A DNA stretch of 64,000 bases from Moorena sp. SIO3I8 (GTDB taxonomy: Bacteria > Cyanobacteriota > Cyanobacteriia > Cyanobacteriales > Coleofasciculaceae): positions 1 to 64,000 of the forward strand of contig NZ_JAAHHW010000003.1 of assembly GCF_010692325.1 (NCBI RefSeq), given 5' to 3'. Under the pieces are notes generated by a model that saw only the letters and a list, made by a program, of their open reading frames with translations, made no database searches and was not told where the DNA came from. Every line of letters begins with the position of its first letter. Positions within the stretch are counted from its first letter, which is position 1. Both the position numbers and the translations under genes were made by a program. Below, in pieces: positions 1 to 8,466 of this stretch.

Positions 1-756
1 TGTCAGGCTGCCACCGGGCAATTCATCGTTATTGCCAGTGCTCACGTTTATCCCATCTACCAAGATTGGATTGAAAAGCTGTTAGCTCCCTTTAAAGATC
101 CTAAGATTGCTTTAACCTACGGAAAACAACGCGGTAACGAAACAAGCAAGTATTCAGAACACCAGATATTTGCTACTTGGTTTCCCGATCAGTCGGTTCA
201 TGTCAGGAATCAAGACTATCCTTTCTGTAACAATGCTAATGCTGCGATCCGGCGATCATTGTGGGAAGACGTTCCCTACGACGAAACCCTCACAGGCTTA
301 GAGGATTTGGACTGGGCAAAACGGATTATGCCCCTAGGCTACCGCATTGCTTACGTTCCCGCAGCTGAAATTATTCATGTTCATGAGGAAACCCCTAAAC
401 GCATTTACAACCGCTATCGACGAGAAGCCATTGCTCTTAAACAGATTTATCCCCAAGAAGACTTCCATTTTTGGGATTTTTTGCGCCTGTTTACCACAAA
501 TGTTGTCAGTGACTACTATCATGCATGGCATGACGGTGTTTTCAAACCAAATTTGCAATCAATTCCTATATTCCGCTTAATGCAATTCTGGGGTACCTAC
601 CAAGGCTTTGCCCAAAGGGGACTAGTGAGCAACCGCCTGCGACAAACCTTTTATTATCCACGCAGCCTATCACGTTACCAGAACACCTTTTCTTATGACA
701 ATCGACGACTCATTGACTATGGCTCCTCTGCAAAATCCTCCGAGCAAGTATATTGA
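1..756 (+). CDS. Glycosyltransferase family 2 (5'-truncated by window edge)
   Basis: The frame is open from the first base and ends at 756, so only the C-terminal 251 residues are visible. The segment FCNNANAAIRR followed about 20 residues later by GLEDLDWAKR is the acceptor-site/catalytic ED motif of GT-A fold family 2 transferases, and GYRIAYVPAAEIIHVHEE is the usual strand and His that follow it. It should transfer a sugar from a nucleotide-sugar donor onto a surface glycan in the cytoplasm. The next gene (cyclase) overlaps its 3' end by about 40 nt, and cytidylyltransferase, dehydrogenase and SDR genes follow, which suggests one polysaccharide operon. Donor and acceptor cannot be read from this fragment. 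Confidence 0.85.
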   Translation, partial: CQAATGQFIVIASAHVYPIYQDWIEKLLAPFKDPKIALTYGKQRGNETSKYSEHQIFATWFPDQSVHVRNQDYPFCNNANAAIRRSLWEDVPYDETLTGLEDLDWAKRIMPLGYRIAYVPAAEIIHVHEETPKRIYNRYRREAIALKQIYPQEDFHFWDFLRLFTTNVVSDYYHAWHDGVFKPNLQSIPIFRLMQFWGTYQGFAQRGLVSNRLRQTFYYPRSLSRYQNTFSYDNRRLIDYGSSAKSSEQVY

Positions 757-1338
757 CATTTCAGTACCCGTATCCCCATACCTTCCCACCTGGCCTGGTA
801 GCCCAGCAATTGAATTTCACCGTCACCTCGATTTAGAACATGGTGATATTGCTACCGATACAACACTGCATTTTAGTGTACATACGGGGACTCACGTTGA
901 TGCTCCAATGCATTTCATCCCAGGGAAAGTGTGGAACAGCTACCTCTGGATGTTCTAATCGGAGAGGTTTACGTTGTAGTTGTGCCCGATGATGTGGATG
1001 TCATCACCGCAGAGGTATTAAAGCAGTTAACTCTACCTGCCAACACACAGCGTTTGCTTTTGCACACGCGAAACTCTCGGCTGTGGCGATCGCAAGTGCG
1101 GGAATTTCAGCCGGACTTTGTGGCGCTCACAGCAGATGCCGCTGAATGGGTAGTTGAACGGGGAATTAGGTTAATTGGGGTGGATTATTTGTCAGTCCAA
1201 GGTTTTTATGATGGTCCGGAAACTCATCAAATTCTGCTAAAATCCGAGGTTGTTATTATTGAAGGCTTGAATTTAACGGATATTTCAACTGGAAAGTATG
1301 AGTTGTTATGTTTACCAATTAAGCTCAAGGGAGTATAA
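719..1338 (+). pseudogene. Cyclase family (kynurenine formamidase-like), frameshifted
   Basis: The N-terminal part (MAPLQNPPSKYIDISVPV...) carries the metal-binding motif HTGTHVDAPMHF of the cyclase/arylformamidase family (PF04199). That frame runs off after PGK near 928. The rest of the protein, VEQLPLDVLIGEVYVV through FVALTADAAEW, GVDYLSVQGFYDG and ending LKLKGV-like, continues in another frame from 931. The junction reads GGGAAAGTGTGGAA; one more A would restore a continuous K-S-V-E-Q reading, so a 1-nt deletion in an A run is the simplest account. A start at 719 or 695 is possible, both overlapping the glycosyltransferase. Members hydrolyse amide or lactone-like substrates; the role here is unknown. 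A sequencing error in the homopolymer is the main alternative. Confidence 0.75.
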
Positions 1339-1413
1339 GGAGCTCCAGCTAGGGTAGTTTTACGTAACTTATCTGACTAAGTTTGCTACAAAATTTTTAG
1401 ATATTAGTTTTTA

Positions 1414-2130
1414 ATGAATTATTTTAATACTGAACCGAAAATTATTGCTCTCTTGCCAATGAAAGCTAACAGCGAGCGAGTCAAGGGTAAAAATTTTAAG
1501 CCATTGAATGGTAACCCTTTATTCAAGTGGATTTTAAATGCACTTATTGAGCTAAACGAAGTCTCAAAAGTGATTATAAATACAGATGCTCGCTCTATTC
1601 TGGCAGAACACGGATTGGTCGATTCAGATCGAGTTCAGATTCGCGATCGCAAACCAGAATTGTGTGGTGATTTCGTCAGCATGAACCGGATTCTGGCAGA
1701 TGACATAGCAAATGAACCTGCCGATATTTACTTGATGACCCACACTACAAATCCCCTCCTCAGTGGGACAACAATTCGCAAGGCACTTCAGCAGTTTCTG
1801 GAGGCTAGGGCTAGGGGAACTGCTGATTCGCTATTTACAGTTAATCGCTTCCAAACTCGCTTCTACCGTCAAGATGGTTCTGCCATTAACCACAATCCCA
1901 ATAACCTAATTAGAACTCAGGACTTGGAACCCTGGTACGAATAAAATTCTAATCTCTACATTTTTACACCTTTAAGCTTCGCTGCCACCCAAGCTAGGAT
2001 TGGCAAGCAACCTATGATGTTTGAAACTCCTCCCTTAGAGTCGATTGATATTGACGATCAAGTGGACTGGCAAATGGCTGAAGCAGTTGCCCAGTATCTC
2101 TACCCTTCTTCTGTTGTACAAGCGGCATGA
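1414..2130 (+). pseudogene. Acylneuraminate cytidylyltransferase-like, interrupted by an in-frame TAA
   Basis: The N-terminus IIALLPMKANSERVKGKNF is the nucleotide-binding signature of CMP-sialate/CMP-Kdo synthetases, enzymes that activate nine- or eight-carbon ulosonic acids with CTP. HTTNPLLS and SLFTVNRFQTRFY are further family segments. After ...DLEPWYE (codon 176) there is a TAA at 1942-1944, but the same frame stays open for 62 more codons (NSNLYIFTPLSF... EIDIDDQ-like ...DWQMAEAVAQYLYP) to the TGA at 2128-2130. The family motif there is normally xYEENSxxYIF, so GAA to TAA explains the lesion. The next gene starts 4 nt later. The truncated 176-residue product lacks the C-terminal part of the fold and is probably inactive. 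Confidence 0.82.
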
Positions 2131-2133
2131 GCA

Positions 2134-3066
2134 ATGAAAGTATTAATTACCTGTCCACCCATGTTAGGTTTGATGGATGAATTCAAACCACTTTTTGCAG
2201 CGAAAGGCATTGAAGTTGATTGTCCTCCAGTAGTGCAAACCCTATCCGTGGAAGAACTAAAGTCCCTCATTCCTCAGTATGACGGTTGGATTATTGGCGA
2301 CGATCCTGCCACTCGCGAAGTGTTTGAGAACGGGAAATCTGGGAAGCTAAAAGCAGCAGTAAAGTGGGGTGTTGGGGTTGATAATGTGGACTTTACAGCA
2401 GCGAATGATAATGGTATCTTAGTAGCAAATACCCCTCGTATGTTTGGTGCGGAAGTAGCCGATATTGCCATGGGCTATGTAATTGCCCTAGCACGACAGA
2501 CTTTCATGATTGACCGAGCCGTTAGAGCAGGAACATGGCTAAAACCAGCAGGCATTTCTCTAGGGGATAAGACGGTTGCTTTAGTTGGGTTTGGGGATAT
2601 TGGGCGCAATACGGCGAAGCGGCTGTTAGCAGCTGACATGGGGGTAATTGCTTACGATCCTTATTTCCAAGCAGTGGAGGGATTAGAAGCAGTACAACCT
2701 GCTGCTTGGCCCGCACGCTTGGAAGAAGCCGACTTGATTGTGCTGACCTGTGCGTTAACTAGTGAAAATCATCATATACTGAATTCAGAAACATTTGCTA
2801 AGGCAAAGCGAGGGGTGCGGGTGATCAATGTTGCCCGAGGTCCATTGATTGATGAAGCAGCATTGGTGGAGGCATTGTCTTCACGACAGGTGCATTCGGC
2901 AGCCTTAGATGTTTTTGAAATGGAACCATTACCGGAAGCCTCTGCGCTACGGCCTTTTGAACAGTGTATTTTTGGCTCCCATAATGCTTCTAATACGGTG
3001 GATGCTGTGCGTCGTGCTAGTTATCAGGCAATGCATTTGCTATTTGATTTTCTTGGATGTGCCTAG
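2134..3066 (+). CDS. D-2-hydroxyacid dehydrogenase (phosphoglycerate dehydrogenase-like)
   Basis: The product has 310 residues with the two-domain fold of the D-isomer-specific 2-hydroxyacid dehydrogenases. The nucleotide-binding loop VALVGFGDIGRNTAKRL lies near residue 150. The catalytic triad is visible: Arg in NVARGPLIDEAAL, Glu in DVFEMEPLPE and His in GSHNASNT. It oxidises or reduces a 2-hydroxy/2-keto acid with NAD(P). It begins 4 nt after the cytidylyltransferase frame and is followed after 11 nt by an SDR, so it is probably co-transcribed with surface-sugar genes and may act on a sugar-acid precursor rather than in serine synthesis; that last point is inference. No lesion is seen. Confidence 0.88.
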   Translation: MKVLITCPPMLGLMDEFKPLFAAKGIEVDCPPVVQTLSVEELKSLIPQYDGWIIGDDPATREVFENGKSGKLKAAVKWGVGVDNVDFTAANDNGILVANTPRMFGAEVADIAMGYVIALARQTFMIDRAVRAGTWLKPAGISLGDKTVALVGFGDIGRNTAKRLLAADMGVIAYDPYFQAVEGLEAVQPAAWPARLEEADLIVLTCALTSENHHILNSETFAKAKRGVRVINVARGPLIDEAALVEALSSRQVHSAALDVFEMEPLPEASALRPFEQCIFGSHNASNTVDAVRRASYQAMHLLFDFLGCA

Positions 3067-3077
3067 GAATTGAGATC

Positions 3078-3812
3078 GTGAAAAGTGCTTTAATTACTGG
3101 AGCTGCGGGTGGCATTGGGCAAGCTTTGTGCCAGGTTTTTAAAGAAGCTAATCACTTTGTGATTGGTCTTGATGTAGTTTCAGCGGCTGCATCCTGCGAT
3201 GTTATGATTGTCGGCAATTTGCAGAAAATGTGCAGTGATGCAGCTTATTGTTCAGAAATTGTTGAGCAAGTGCGATCGCACTTGCAAAGCAGAGGTTTGA
3301 CTACCTTAATTAACAATGCAGCAGTGCAAATCCTCAAGCCCACAAACCAACTCACAGTAGAAGATTGGCATCAGACACTAGATGTTAATTTGGTAGCTCC
3401 TTTTGTGTTAACTCAGGCATTGCTGCCAGAGTTGGAACAAGCGGTCGGCTCAGTAGTAAATATTGCCAGTATTCACGCCAGCCTTACCAAGCCTGGGTTT
3501 GTGTGTTATGCAACCAGTAAGGCAGCTTTGGTCGGTTTGACTAGAAGTATGGCAGTGGATCTCAATCAGAGAGTACGGGTCAACGCGATTTGTCCAGCAG
3601 CAGTAGCGACACCAATGTTAATGGCTGGGTTTGAAGGGAAGAAGGAAGAGTTTGAGAACTTGTCTCAAATGCATCCTTTAGGGCGGATTGCAGAACCAGC
3701 AGAAGTAGCAAAAGTGGCATTGTTTCTATCTTTGCCTGAAGCAAGTTTCATAACCGGTGCAACTTTAAGCGTTGATGGTGGCATTGGAGGACGTTTACAC
3801 GATCCTATATAG
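3078..3812 (+). CDS. Short-chain dehydrogenase/reductase
   Basis: A classical SDR of about 244 residues. The cofactor motif TGAAGGIG is at the N-terminus, NNAA at about residue 80, the catalytic Ser in NIASIHAS, the YATSK active site (YxxxK), and the C-terminal ITGATLSVDGG segment typical of FabG-like enzymes. The GTG at 3078 is preferred because it places VKSALITGAAGG directly at the start as usual; an ATG at 3057 would overlap the previous gene. It follows the hydroxyacid dehydrogenase by 11 nt and probably performs an oxidoreduction on the same sugar-acid pathway. The substrate cannot be predicted. Confidence 0.87.
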   Translation: MKSALITGAAGGIGQALCQVFKEANHFVIGLDVVSAAASCDVMIVGNLQKMCSDAAYCSEIVEQVRSHLQSRGLTTLINNAAVQILKPTNQLTVEDWHQTLDVNLVAPFVLTQALLPELEQAVGSVVNIASIHASLTKPGFVCYATSKAALVGLTRSMAVDLNQRVRVNAICPAAVATPMLMAGFEGKKEEFENLSQMHPLGRIAEPAEVAKVALFLSLPEASFITGATLSVDGGIGGRLHDPI

Positions 3813-3893
3813 GTTAACAATAAAGATTTATTCGCATATCTAAAGCCCAAACTAGTTAACCAGCTAATTAGCCCTTTTACGGCTGAATTGATT

Positions 3894-4700
3894 ATGCTTC
3901 AAAAACAATTACGAGTAGCAATAGATTCAATTGTTGAGTATCTTAATAATTACTCAGATCCAGTGTACATTCAATGGTACTTTAATGAGTCTAAGCGACT
4001 TTTAGACTTTAAAAAAATTCATAAAAAAGAGGACTGTTTTATTATTGGTAATGGTCCTTCCCTTAATAAAATTGATTTATCATTACTGAACAAGTATTAT
4101 ACGTTTGGCTTAAACAAAATCTACTTAATTTTTGATAAAGTTAATTTAAATATTAGCTATCATGTTGCAGTAAACTCTTTGGTAATCGAGCAAAGCGCGA
4201 GAGAGTTTTAAAAGTTAAACTGTCCATCATTTTTATCAGCTAGAGCAGCTGATAATGTGGTTGATAAAAGGGATCATATTTATAAAATATTTACAGCAGG
4301 TAGTCCTTTCGTTTTTCAGACAGATGCATCGAAGTTAATTTGCGAAGGATACACTGTAACTTATGTAGCAATGCAGCTAGCATTCTATATGGGCTTTAAG
4401 AGAATTTTCTTGATAGGAGTCGATCATAACTTTACTGCTGTAGGTAATCCTAACGAAAAACAGTTCCTAAAAGGAGATGACCCAAACCATTTTACTCCTG
4501 GGTATTTTGGGAATAAAGAATGGCATCTGCCAGACTTAGAAGGCTCTGAATTAGCCTATCATATGGCTCGATTTAACTTTAATAGATCTGGTAGAGAGAT
4601 TTATGATGCTACAGTTGATGGTAAACTACAAATTTTTACAAAAATTACCTTTGAACAAGCTTTAGATATGTGTAAAAAAAAGGTAGTGGTAAAGATGTAG
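3894..4700 (+). pseudogene. DUF115 / MAF-type protein, interrupted by an in-frame TAA
   Basis: The first part contains FIIGNGPSLNKIDLSLL, the GNGPSL signature of the DUF115 (6-hydroxymethylpterin pyrophosphokinase MptE-like / motility-associated glycosyltransferase) family. It ends at a TAA (4209-4211) after ...EQSAREF. The same frame stays open directly after it (KLNCPSFLSARAADNVVD...) and carries the second family half, TVTYVAMQLAFYMGFKRIFL and IGVDHNF, to the TAG ending at 4700. One substitution (for example AAA to TAA) would explain the break. In other bacteria relatives are linked to nonulosonic-acid decoration of surface structures, which fits the cytidylyltransferase upstream. The ATG at 3894 is preferred over the TTG at 3888. 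Confidence 0.8.
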
Positions 4701-4868
4701 TGATGTAGGCGTTGGTCTGGTCAAGGTAACGGGAGCTAAAATCACGAATTGTGTACCACTACCGTTTCGCCGAGTCGTTTTTCATCCCCCGCTAAAGTAC
4801 ACGGGCTTTCAAACTCCCGTCTTCTTTTAGGTAAGAATATTAAAATAAGCGGACTTAATGGAATCAGC

Positions 4869-5774
4869 ATGAACAGTAATCTTACCTTTCTTGGTCTCGG
4901 CGTTATGGGTGGATATATGGCAGCTAATCTTGCCCGTAGTGATTACTCCACCAGTAATTACCCCACTATGGCTTGGAATCGCACCCCCGATCGTCCAGGA
5001 GTCAAGATTGCTGCTGATGCTGGAGCCAAGGTAGTTTCATCCATCCGGGAAGCCGTCGAGTCAGCTGACATAATTTTTTCTTGCTTGGGGGATGTCCCAG
5101 ATGTGGAAGCGGTTATGCTGGGAGCTGAGGGAGTGGCTGAGTATGCCAAACCCGGTAGCCTAATTGTGGATTTCACCACCATTGGACCAAATGCAGCCCA
5201 GGAAATCAGTGGGGAACTAAAGAAGCACAACCTACGTTTTCTCGATGCACCAGTTTCCGGTGGGGATATCGGAGCCAAAAATGGTACCCTAACAATTATG
5301 CTTGGAGGTGAGCAGACGGACTTCGAGGAGTGTAAACCCCTACTGGAAATCCTTGGCAAAACCATTCGCCTGTGTGGTCCGGTAGGCAGCGGTCAAGCAG
5401 TTAAACTGTGCAACCAGGTGCTTTGTTCTGTCCATATGGTAGCCCTATGCGAGGCAATGAAGTTGGCAGAACATCAAGGAATTGACCCTAATTTAGTTAT
5501 TGAAGTTTGTAGCACAGGTGCGGCTGGGTCATGGGCGTTATCCAACTTAGGGCAACAAGTGGCTGAGTCTGACTTTGAGCCTGGTTTCATGATTAAGCAC
5601 ATGGTCAAAGACCTCAGGCTTGTACTCGAAAGCCTCCAGTCTTCTAGTCTGGATTTAGCTGGAGTTGAATTAGCTGACCGTCTTTTCAAAGTTGTTCAAC
5701 AACTTGACACTGGTACAGGAGGTGAACAGGGAACTCAAGCAATGATCCGTGCTTACGGTGAACTCAGAAGCTGA
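4869..5774 (+). CDS. 3-hydroxyisobutyrate/tartronate-semialdehyde dehydrogenase-like (beta-hydroxyacid dehydrogenase)
   Basis: The N-terminal Rossmann motif TFLGLGVMGGYMAANLARS matches the FxGLGxMGxxMAxNL signature of the HIBADH family. The substrate-binding segment FLDAPVSGGDIGAKNGTLTIM (split here only for reading) and the catalytic Lys region GSGQAVKLCNQVL follow. The product has 301 residues, the family's usual length. The ATG at 4869 is chosen because it begins immediately before the Rossmann strand; the open frame extends upstream to 4749 but those residues have no family resemblance. The enzyme oxidises a beta-hydroxyacid with NAD(P). Whether it belongs to the preceding operon (about 170 nt away) is unclear. 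Confidence 0.88.
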   Translation: MNSNLTFLGLGVMGGYMAANLARSDYSTSNYPTMAWNRTPDRPGVKIAADAGAKVVSSIREAVESADIIFSCLGDVPDVEAVMLGAEGVAEYAKPGSLIVDFTTIGPNAAQEISGELKKHNLRFLDAPVSGGDIGAKNGTLTIMLGGEQTDFEECKPLLEILGKTIRLCGPVGSGQAVKLCNQVLCSVHMVALCEAMKLAEHQGIDPNLVIEVCSTGAAGSWALSNLGQQVAESDFEPGFMIKHMVKDLRLVLESLQSSSLDLAGVELADRLFKVVQQLDTGTGGEQGTQAMIRAYGELRS

Positions 5775-5870
5775 AGGATGATGGATTTAGTTATACTGCT
5801 ATCCACTTAAGCCGGGACAGTAGATTAGTTATTGGGAAATTGGTGATGGCTAGGAAAATCTGTCCTGCTT

Positions 5871-6260
5871 TCAGCTAGTAGCGGTGATACCAAGTATTTC
5901 TTGAGATTTTTCCAACACTTGATCAGGGTCAAAGGGTTTAGTGAGGTACATATCTGTGCCGACTTCTTTGCCCTTTTGTTTATCAAACTCTTGTCCCTTA
6001 GCCGTTAGCATGATCACATAAACATCGTTCATATACAGAACATTTTTGATCTGATTACAGACATCAAACCCACTCATTTTCGGCATCATTAAATCCAGAA
6101 ATACCAGATTAGGTTGCTCTGACTTAACTTGCTCTAGAGCATCTTCACCATCCTCAGCGGTGAGTAATTCTACCCCTTCATCTTCCAGGTCTTCCAGGGT
6201 TTGCTCGATCAGTAGTCTCATATAAGGTTCATCATCAACGATCAAGATTTTTTTAGTCAT
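5871..6260 (-). CDS. Single-domain response regulator (CheY-like receiver)
   Basis: A stand-alone receiver domain. KILIVDDEPYMR carries the acidic pair, LVFLDLMMPKMSGFD holds the phospho-acceptor Asp, VIMLTAKG the conserved Thr and YLTKPFDPD the Lys. No output domain follows; the protein ends about 10 residues after the last helix. The ATG at 6260 gives MTKKILIVDDE; an upstream start at 6284 is open but adds only MLYPADCS. It would relay phosphate from a histidine kinase. No cognate kinase is adjacent; the hybrid kinase at 11.2-15.3 kb is on the same strand but has its own receivers. Confidence 0.9.
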   Translation of the reverse strand: MTKKILIVDDEPYMRLLIEQTLEDLEDEGVELLTAEDGEDALEQVKSEQPNLVFLDLMMPKMSGFDVCNQIKNVLYMNDVYVIMLTAKGQEFDKQKGKEVGTDMYLTKPFDPDQVLEKSQEILGITATS

Positions 6261-6434
6261 AGAGCAGTCTGCTGGGTAAAGCATTACCTGTTTCTACACC
6301 AATTAATTTACTTGATCAAGTTAGCTATTCCGGATGCTTTGCTGCTAAGTTAGAGCATTTACGCATTTATTAATTAATTAAAAATAAGTATTCAAGCGGA
6401 CAGGATGTGAGAGTAGCTGTAGCTAAAGTAGGAC

Positions 6435-6467
6435 AAAAAAGTCCCCACACCAAATGGTAATGGGGAC
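6435..6467 (-). terminator. Rho-independent terminator for the RTX gene
   Basis: Read on the minus strand, the 7-bp stem GTCCCCA/TGGGGAC encloses a 13-nt loop and is followed by six T residues. It lies about 130 nt downstream of the stop of the RTX-repeat gene and upstream of the receiver gene, so it separates the two transcripts. Confidence 0.65.
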
Positions 6468-6594
6468 ATACTGGAGTTGTTCTAGTTGCCGGAAGCTAAT
6501 AATACCCTGTATAAAAACCTGATCAAGCCAACAGTCTTTTCAGTGTTTAAAACACAACCCTTGCATCTGAGGAAAACTTTTTTATAACACTACT

Positions 6595-7158
6595 TTAGAA
6601 GACTACAGCGGAATTGGTTCTGGTAAAGACGTCTATATCTAACCCCCTATTTAATACTGCAACTTCCGATCCATCAACGGATAAAAAGCCAGTGAAGGCA
6701 TCGTAACTTACATCAGTGCTGCCTACAACTACGATCGCATCACTTCCTACCTCGAAGTCGAGGATAATATCCAAGTCTCCTTCTAAGAACTGATCTGCGA
6801 AAAACTCGTAGATATCGCTGCCGCCGCCACTGATCAGAACATCGGATCCTTCATTGCCAACAACAACATCATCTCCTAAGCCGCCTCGAACAATATCATC
6901 TCCCAGACCGCCGAAGACAAAGTCAGTTCCTCCAGCACCCATGATGTTATCGTCTCCTGCTCCAGCCATGAGTATATCTACTTCATCGCCGCCAGCTGCT
7001 ACATCATTACCGTCGCCAAAAATAAAAATGTTAGTTTGATCTTCTTGTCCTACGGCGAATACACCTCCACCTTCTTGAGGGCTATCAAAAAACATTGCAC
7101 CCTCAAAGTCGCTTATAAATAGCGGAGCTGTGCTACCTGGACTTAATGTTGCTGCCAT
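6595..7158 (-). CDS. RTX (hemolysin-type calcium-binding repeat) protein
   Basis: A 187-residue acidic protein. Residues about 50-115 hold glycine/aspartate nonapeptide repeats of the GGxGxDxxx type (MGAGGTDFVFGGLGDD, VRGGLGDDVVVGNEGSD, ISGGGSDIYEF), which form a calcium-bound parallel beta-roll. The C-terminus contains a short beta domain and no enzymatic motif. There is no Sec signal; RTX proteins usually leave by type I secretion using C-terminal information. A strong ribosome site (AAGGAGAG) lies 7-8 nt before the ATG. The role is unknown. The upstream region contains an inverted repeat and two FNR-type boxes (see those entries), so anaerobic or redox control is possible but speculative. 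Confidence 0.82.
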   Translation of the reverse strand: MAATLSPGSTAPLFISDFEGAMFFDSPQEGGGVFAVGQEDQTNIFIFGDGNDVAAGGDEVDILMAGAGDDNIMGAGGTDFVFGGLGDDIVRGGLGDDVVVGNEGSDVLISGGGSDIYEFFADQFLEGDLDIILDFEVGSDAIVVVGSTDVSYDAFTGFLSVDGSEVAVLNRGLDIDVFTRTNSAVVF

Positions 7159-7203
7159 TTAATTCTCTCCTTGTTTTAGCTTGAATTTTCTCTAACAGTT
7201 GAT

Positions 7204-7273
7204 GTAGGGTGGGCAGTGCACCAGACAGATAATGAAGCTTGCAAAGCGCGTTGGTAGGCACTGCCCACCCTAC
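7204..7273. repeat. 70-nt MITE-like inverted repeat
   Basis: Perfect 16-bp terminal inverted repeats, GTAGGGTGGGCAGTGC at 7204-7219 and its exact complement at 7258-7273, flank a 38-nt centre. It has no coding capacity. It lies between the RTX gene and the upstream FNR-type boxes. A relative with ends GTAGAGTGGGCAAA is found at 40650-40715. Confidence 0.75.
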
Positions 7274-7512
7274 GATTAATGACAATGGTGCAAGATCTCG
7301 GTTAATCACGTTGTATTCAGGTAAATCGTTAATTGTTAATGGTAGTTCATGGGAATTAATGGGAATTAATGGAAGTTACCATCAACAATTAACTATGAGT
7401 AAACAGTCTCAAATACTACCTGATTGGATGAGTGTTTAACCGGAATTGATATCAACTATAATTTTTTATAATTGAATAAAAATTATAAAAAATTATAAAA
7501 AAGTTAGACTTG

Positions 7513-7528
7513 CTTGATTAAAATCAAG
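7513..7528. promoter_or_regulatory. FNR-type operator box 1
   Basis: CTTGATTAAAATCAAG is a perfect dyad that matches the FNR/ANR consensus TTGAT-N4-ATCAA at every specified base. It is in the intergenic region between the RTX gene and the end of the FNR-like regulator gene. The surrounding 45 nt are repeated at box 2. Binding is inferred, not shown. Confidence 0.55.
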
Positions 7529-7589
7529 TGTTATACGGAGCGATTATAAATTCTTATTCAAGGATAAAAATTATAAACAAATTAGACTT

Positions 7590-7607
7590 ACTTGATTCAA
7601 ATCAAGT
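7590..7607. promoter_or_regulatory. FNR-type operator box 2
   Basis: ACTTGATTCAAATCAAGT is an 18-nt perfect dyad that again matches TTGAT-N4-ATCAA fully. Its centre is 78 bp from that of box 1, and both sit in near-identical context (ATTATAAAnAAnTTAGACTTnCTTGATT), so the pair arose by local duplication. It could control the RTX gene on the minus strand or an antisense transcript. Confidence 0.55.
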
Positions 7608-7722
7608 TTTACACAGGTCATAGCTTGTCCGGTGAATCACTTCATATTCACGGCAATAGTTAATGCTTAATGGTTAATTTACTCTTGACAATTAACCATT
7701 AAGCATTAACCATTTTCAATTT

Positions 7723-8328
7723 TTAATTTTCAATTAAGGTAATCAAACGCCTCTTACGAGTAATTGCTCCTGCTTTCTCCAGTTGCATCAAAGCTCGTGA
7801 TACAGTTTCGGGAGTCAAACCTAGCTCAGCAGCAATTTCTTTGAAGGGTTGGTCTAAGCTGAGAACGGTTTGATTACGGAACTGAGCTAAGTAGTGTAGA
7901 TATTGAAGTACCCGGTCGTGAGCAGTCCGAATTTCTCGCCACTCTAAACGGACTCTGAGGGAGTGAATGTGTCTAACCAAAATGGTCATGAAATTCTCGG
8001 CCAAGTCAGGATAAAGGCAAAGGCTTGACAAAAGAAGTTGCTTGGGATAAACAATTACTCGTGAAGCTACCTTAGCAATTGCTGTGTAAGGATAGACCGT
8101 TGAGAAAAGAGCACTTTCAGCTAAGCTCTCACCGGCTCTAACAACCTGGAGTGTAACCATTTTCCCTGATTTAGTGTAGTGAACAATTTTGAATCGCCCT
8201 GTTTCCACTACAAAAAAAGACGATGCGGAATTTCCCTGGTAGAATAGCTTCTGTTCAGCAACCAGATTCTGGAATATGACACCCTGACTTAGAGCAGGGG
8301 GAAGGCTCTCAGGTTTCAATAGATTCAT
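7723..8328 (-). CDS. Crp/Fnr-family transcriptional regulator (FNR-like DNA-binding helix)
   Basis: An N-terminal cyclic-nucleotide-binding-like beta roll (LFYQGNSASSFFVVETGRFKI, VRAGESLAESALFS) is followed by the dimer helix and a C-terminal winged helix with FKEIAAELGLTPETVSRALMQ. The recognition helix reads ETVSR: Glu-x-x-Ser-Arg is the FNR arrangement that reads TTGAT, rather than the R-E-x-x-x-R of CRP. There is no N-terminal Cys cluster, so an Fe-S sensor is unlikely; this resembles the DNR/CprK-type subgroup. The ATG at 8328 gives 201 residues; a TTG at 8373 is also open. Two perfect TTGAT-N4-ATCAA boxes lie 115-210 nt past its stop, before the RTX gene. Confidence 0.85.
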   Translation of the reverse strand: MNLLKPESLPPALSQGVIFQNLVAEQKLFYQGNSASSFFVVETGRFKIVHYTKSGKMVTLQVVRAGESLAESALFSTVYPYTAIAKVASRVIVYPKQLLLSSLCLYPDLAENFMTILVRHIHSLRVRLEWREIRTAHDRVLQYLHYLAQFRNQTVLSLDQPFKEIAAELGLTPETVSRALMQLEKAGAITRKRRLITLIEN

Positions 8329-8466
8329 CAATAAGGCTTCTAGTACGGCAGGACATGTGAATAGTTTAAGCAATCATTTTTGGCGATGTCTGTTGGAAAA
8401 GATCGCCAAAAATCAGAACTTGAACACAGAAAATGTCCCAAGCAGCAACTAGGAGGAGGAAGATCG

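Noticed and set aside
3665-3850. Short minus-strand frame over the end of the SDR gene
   Set aside because: Shadow of the SDR coding sequence.
1942-4211. Stop-codon recoding (TAA read as an amino acid) to explain the two interrupted genes
   Set aside because: Many other genes in the window end in TAA at the expected length (for example nadB-type neighbours and ndhD), so TAA works as a stop here.
4770-4840. Possible IS200/IS605 end upstream of the HIBADH-like gene (CGGGCTTTCAAACTCCCG region)
   Set aside because: There is no transposase and no second end, and the resemblance is too weak to call.
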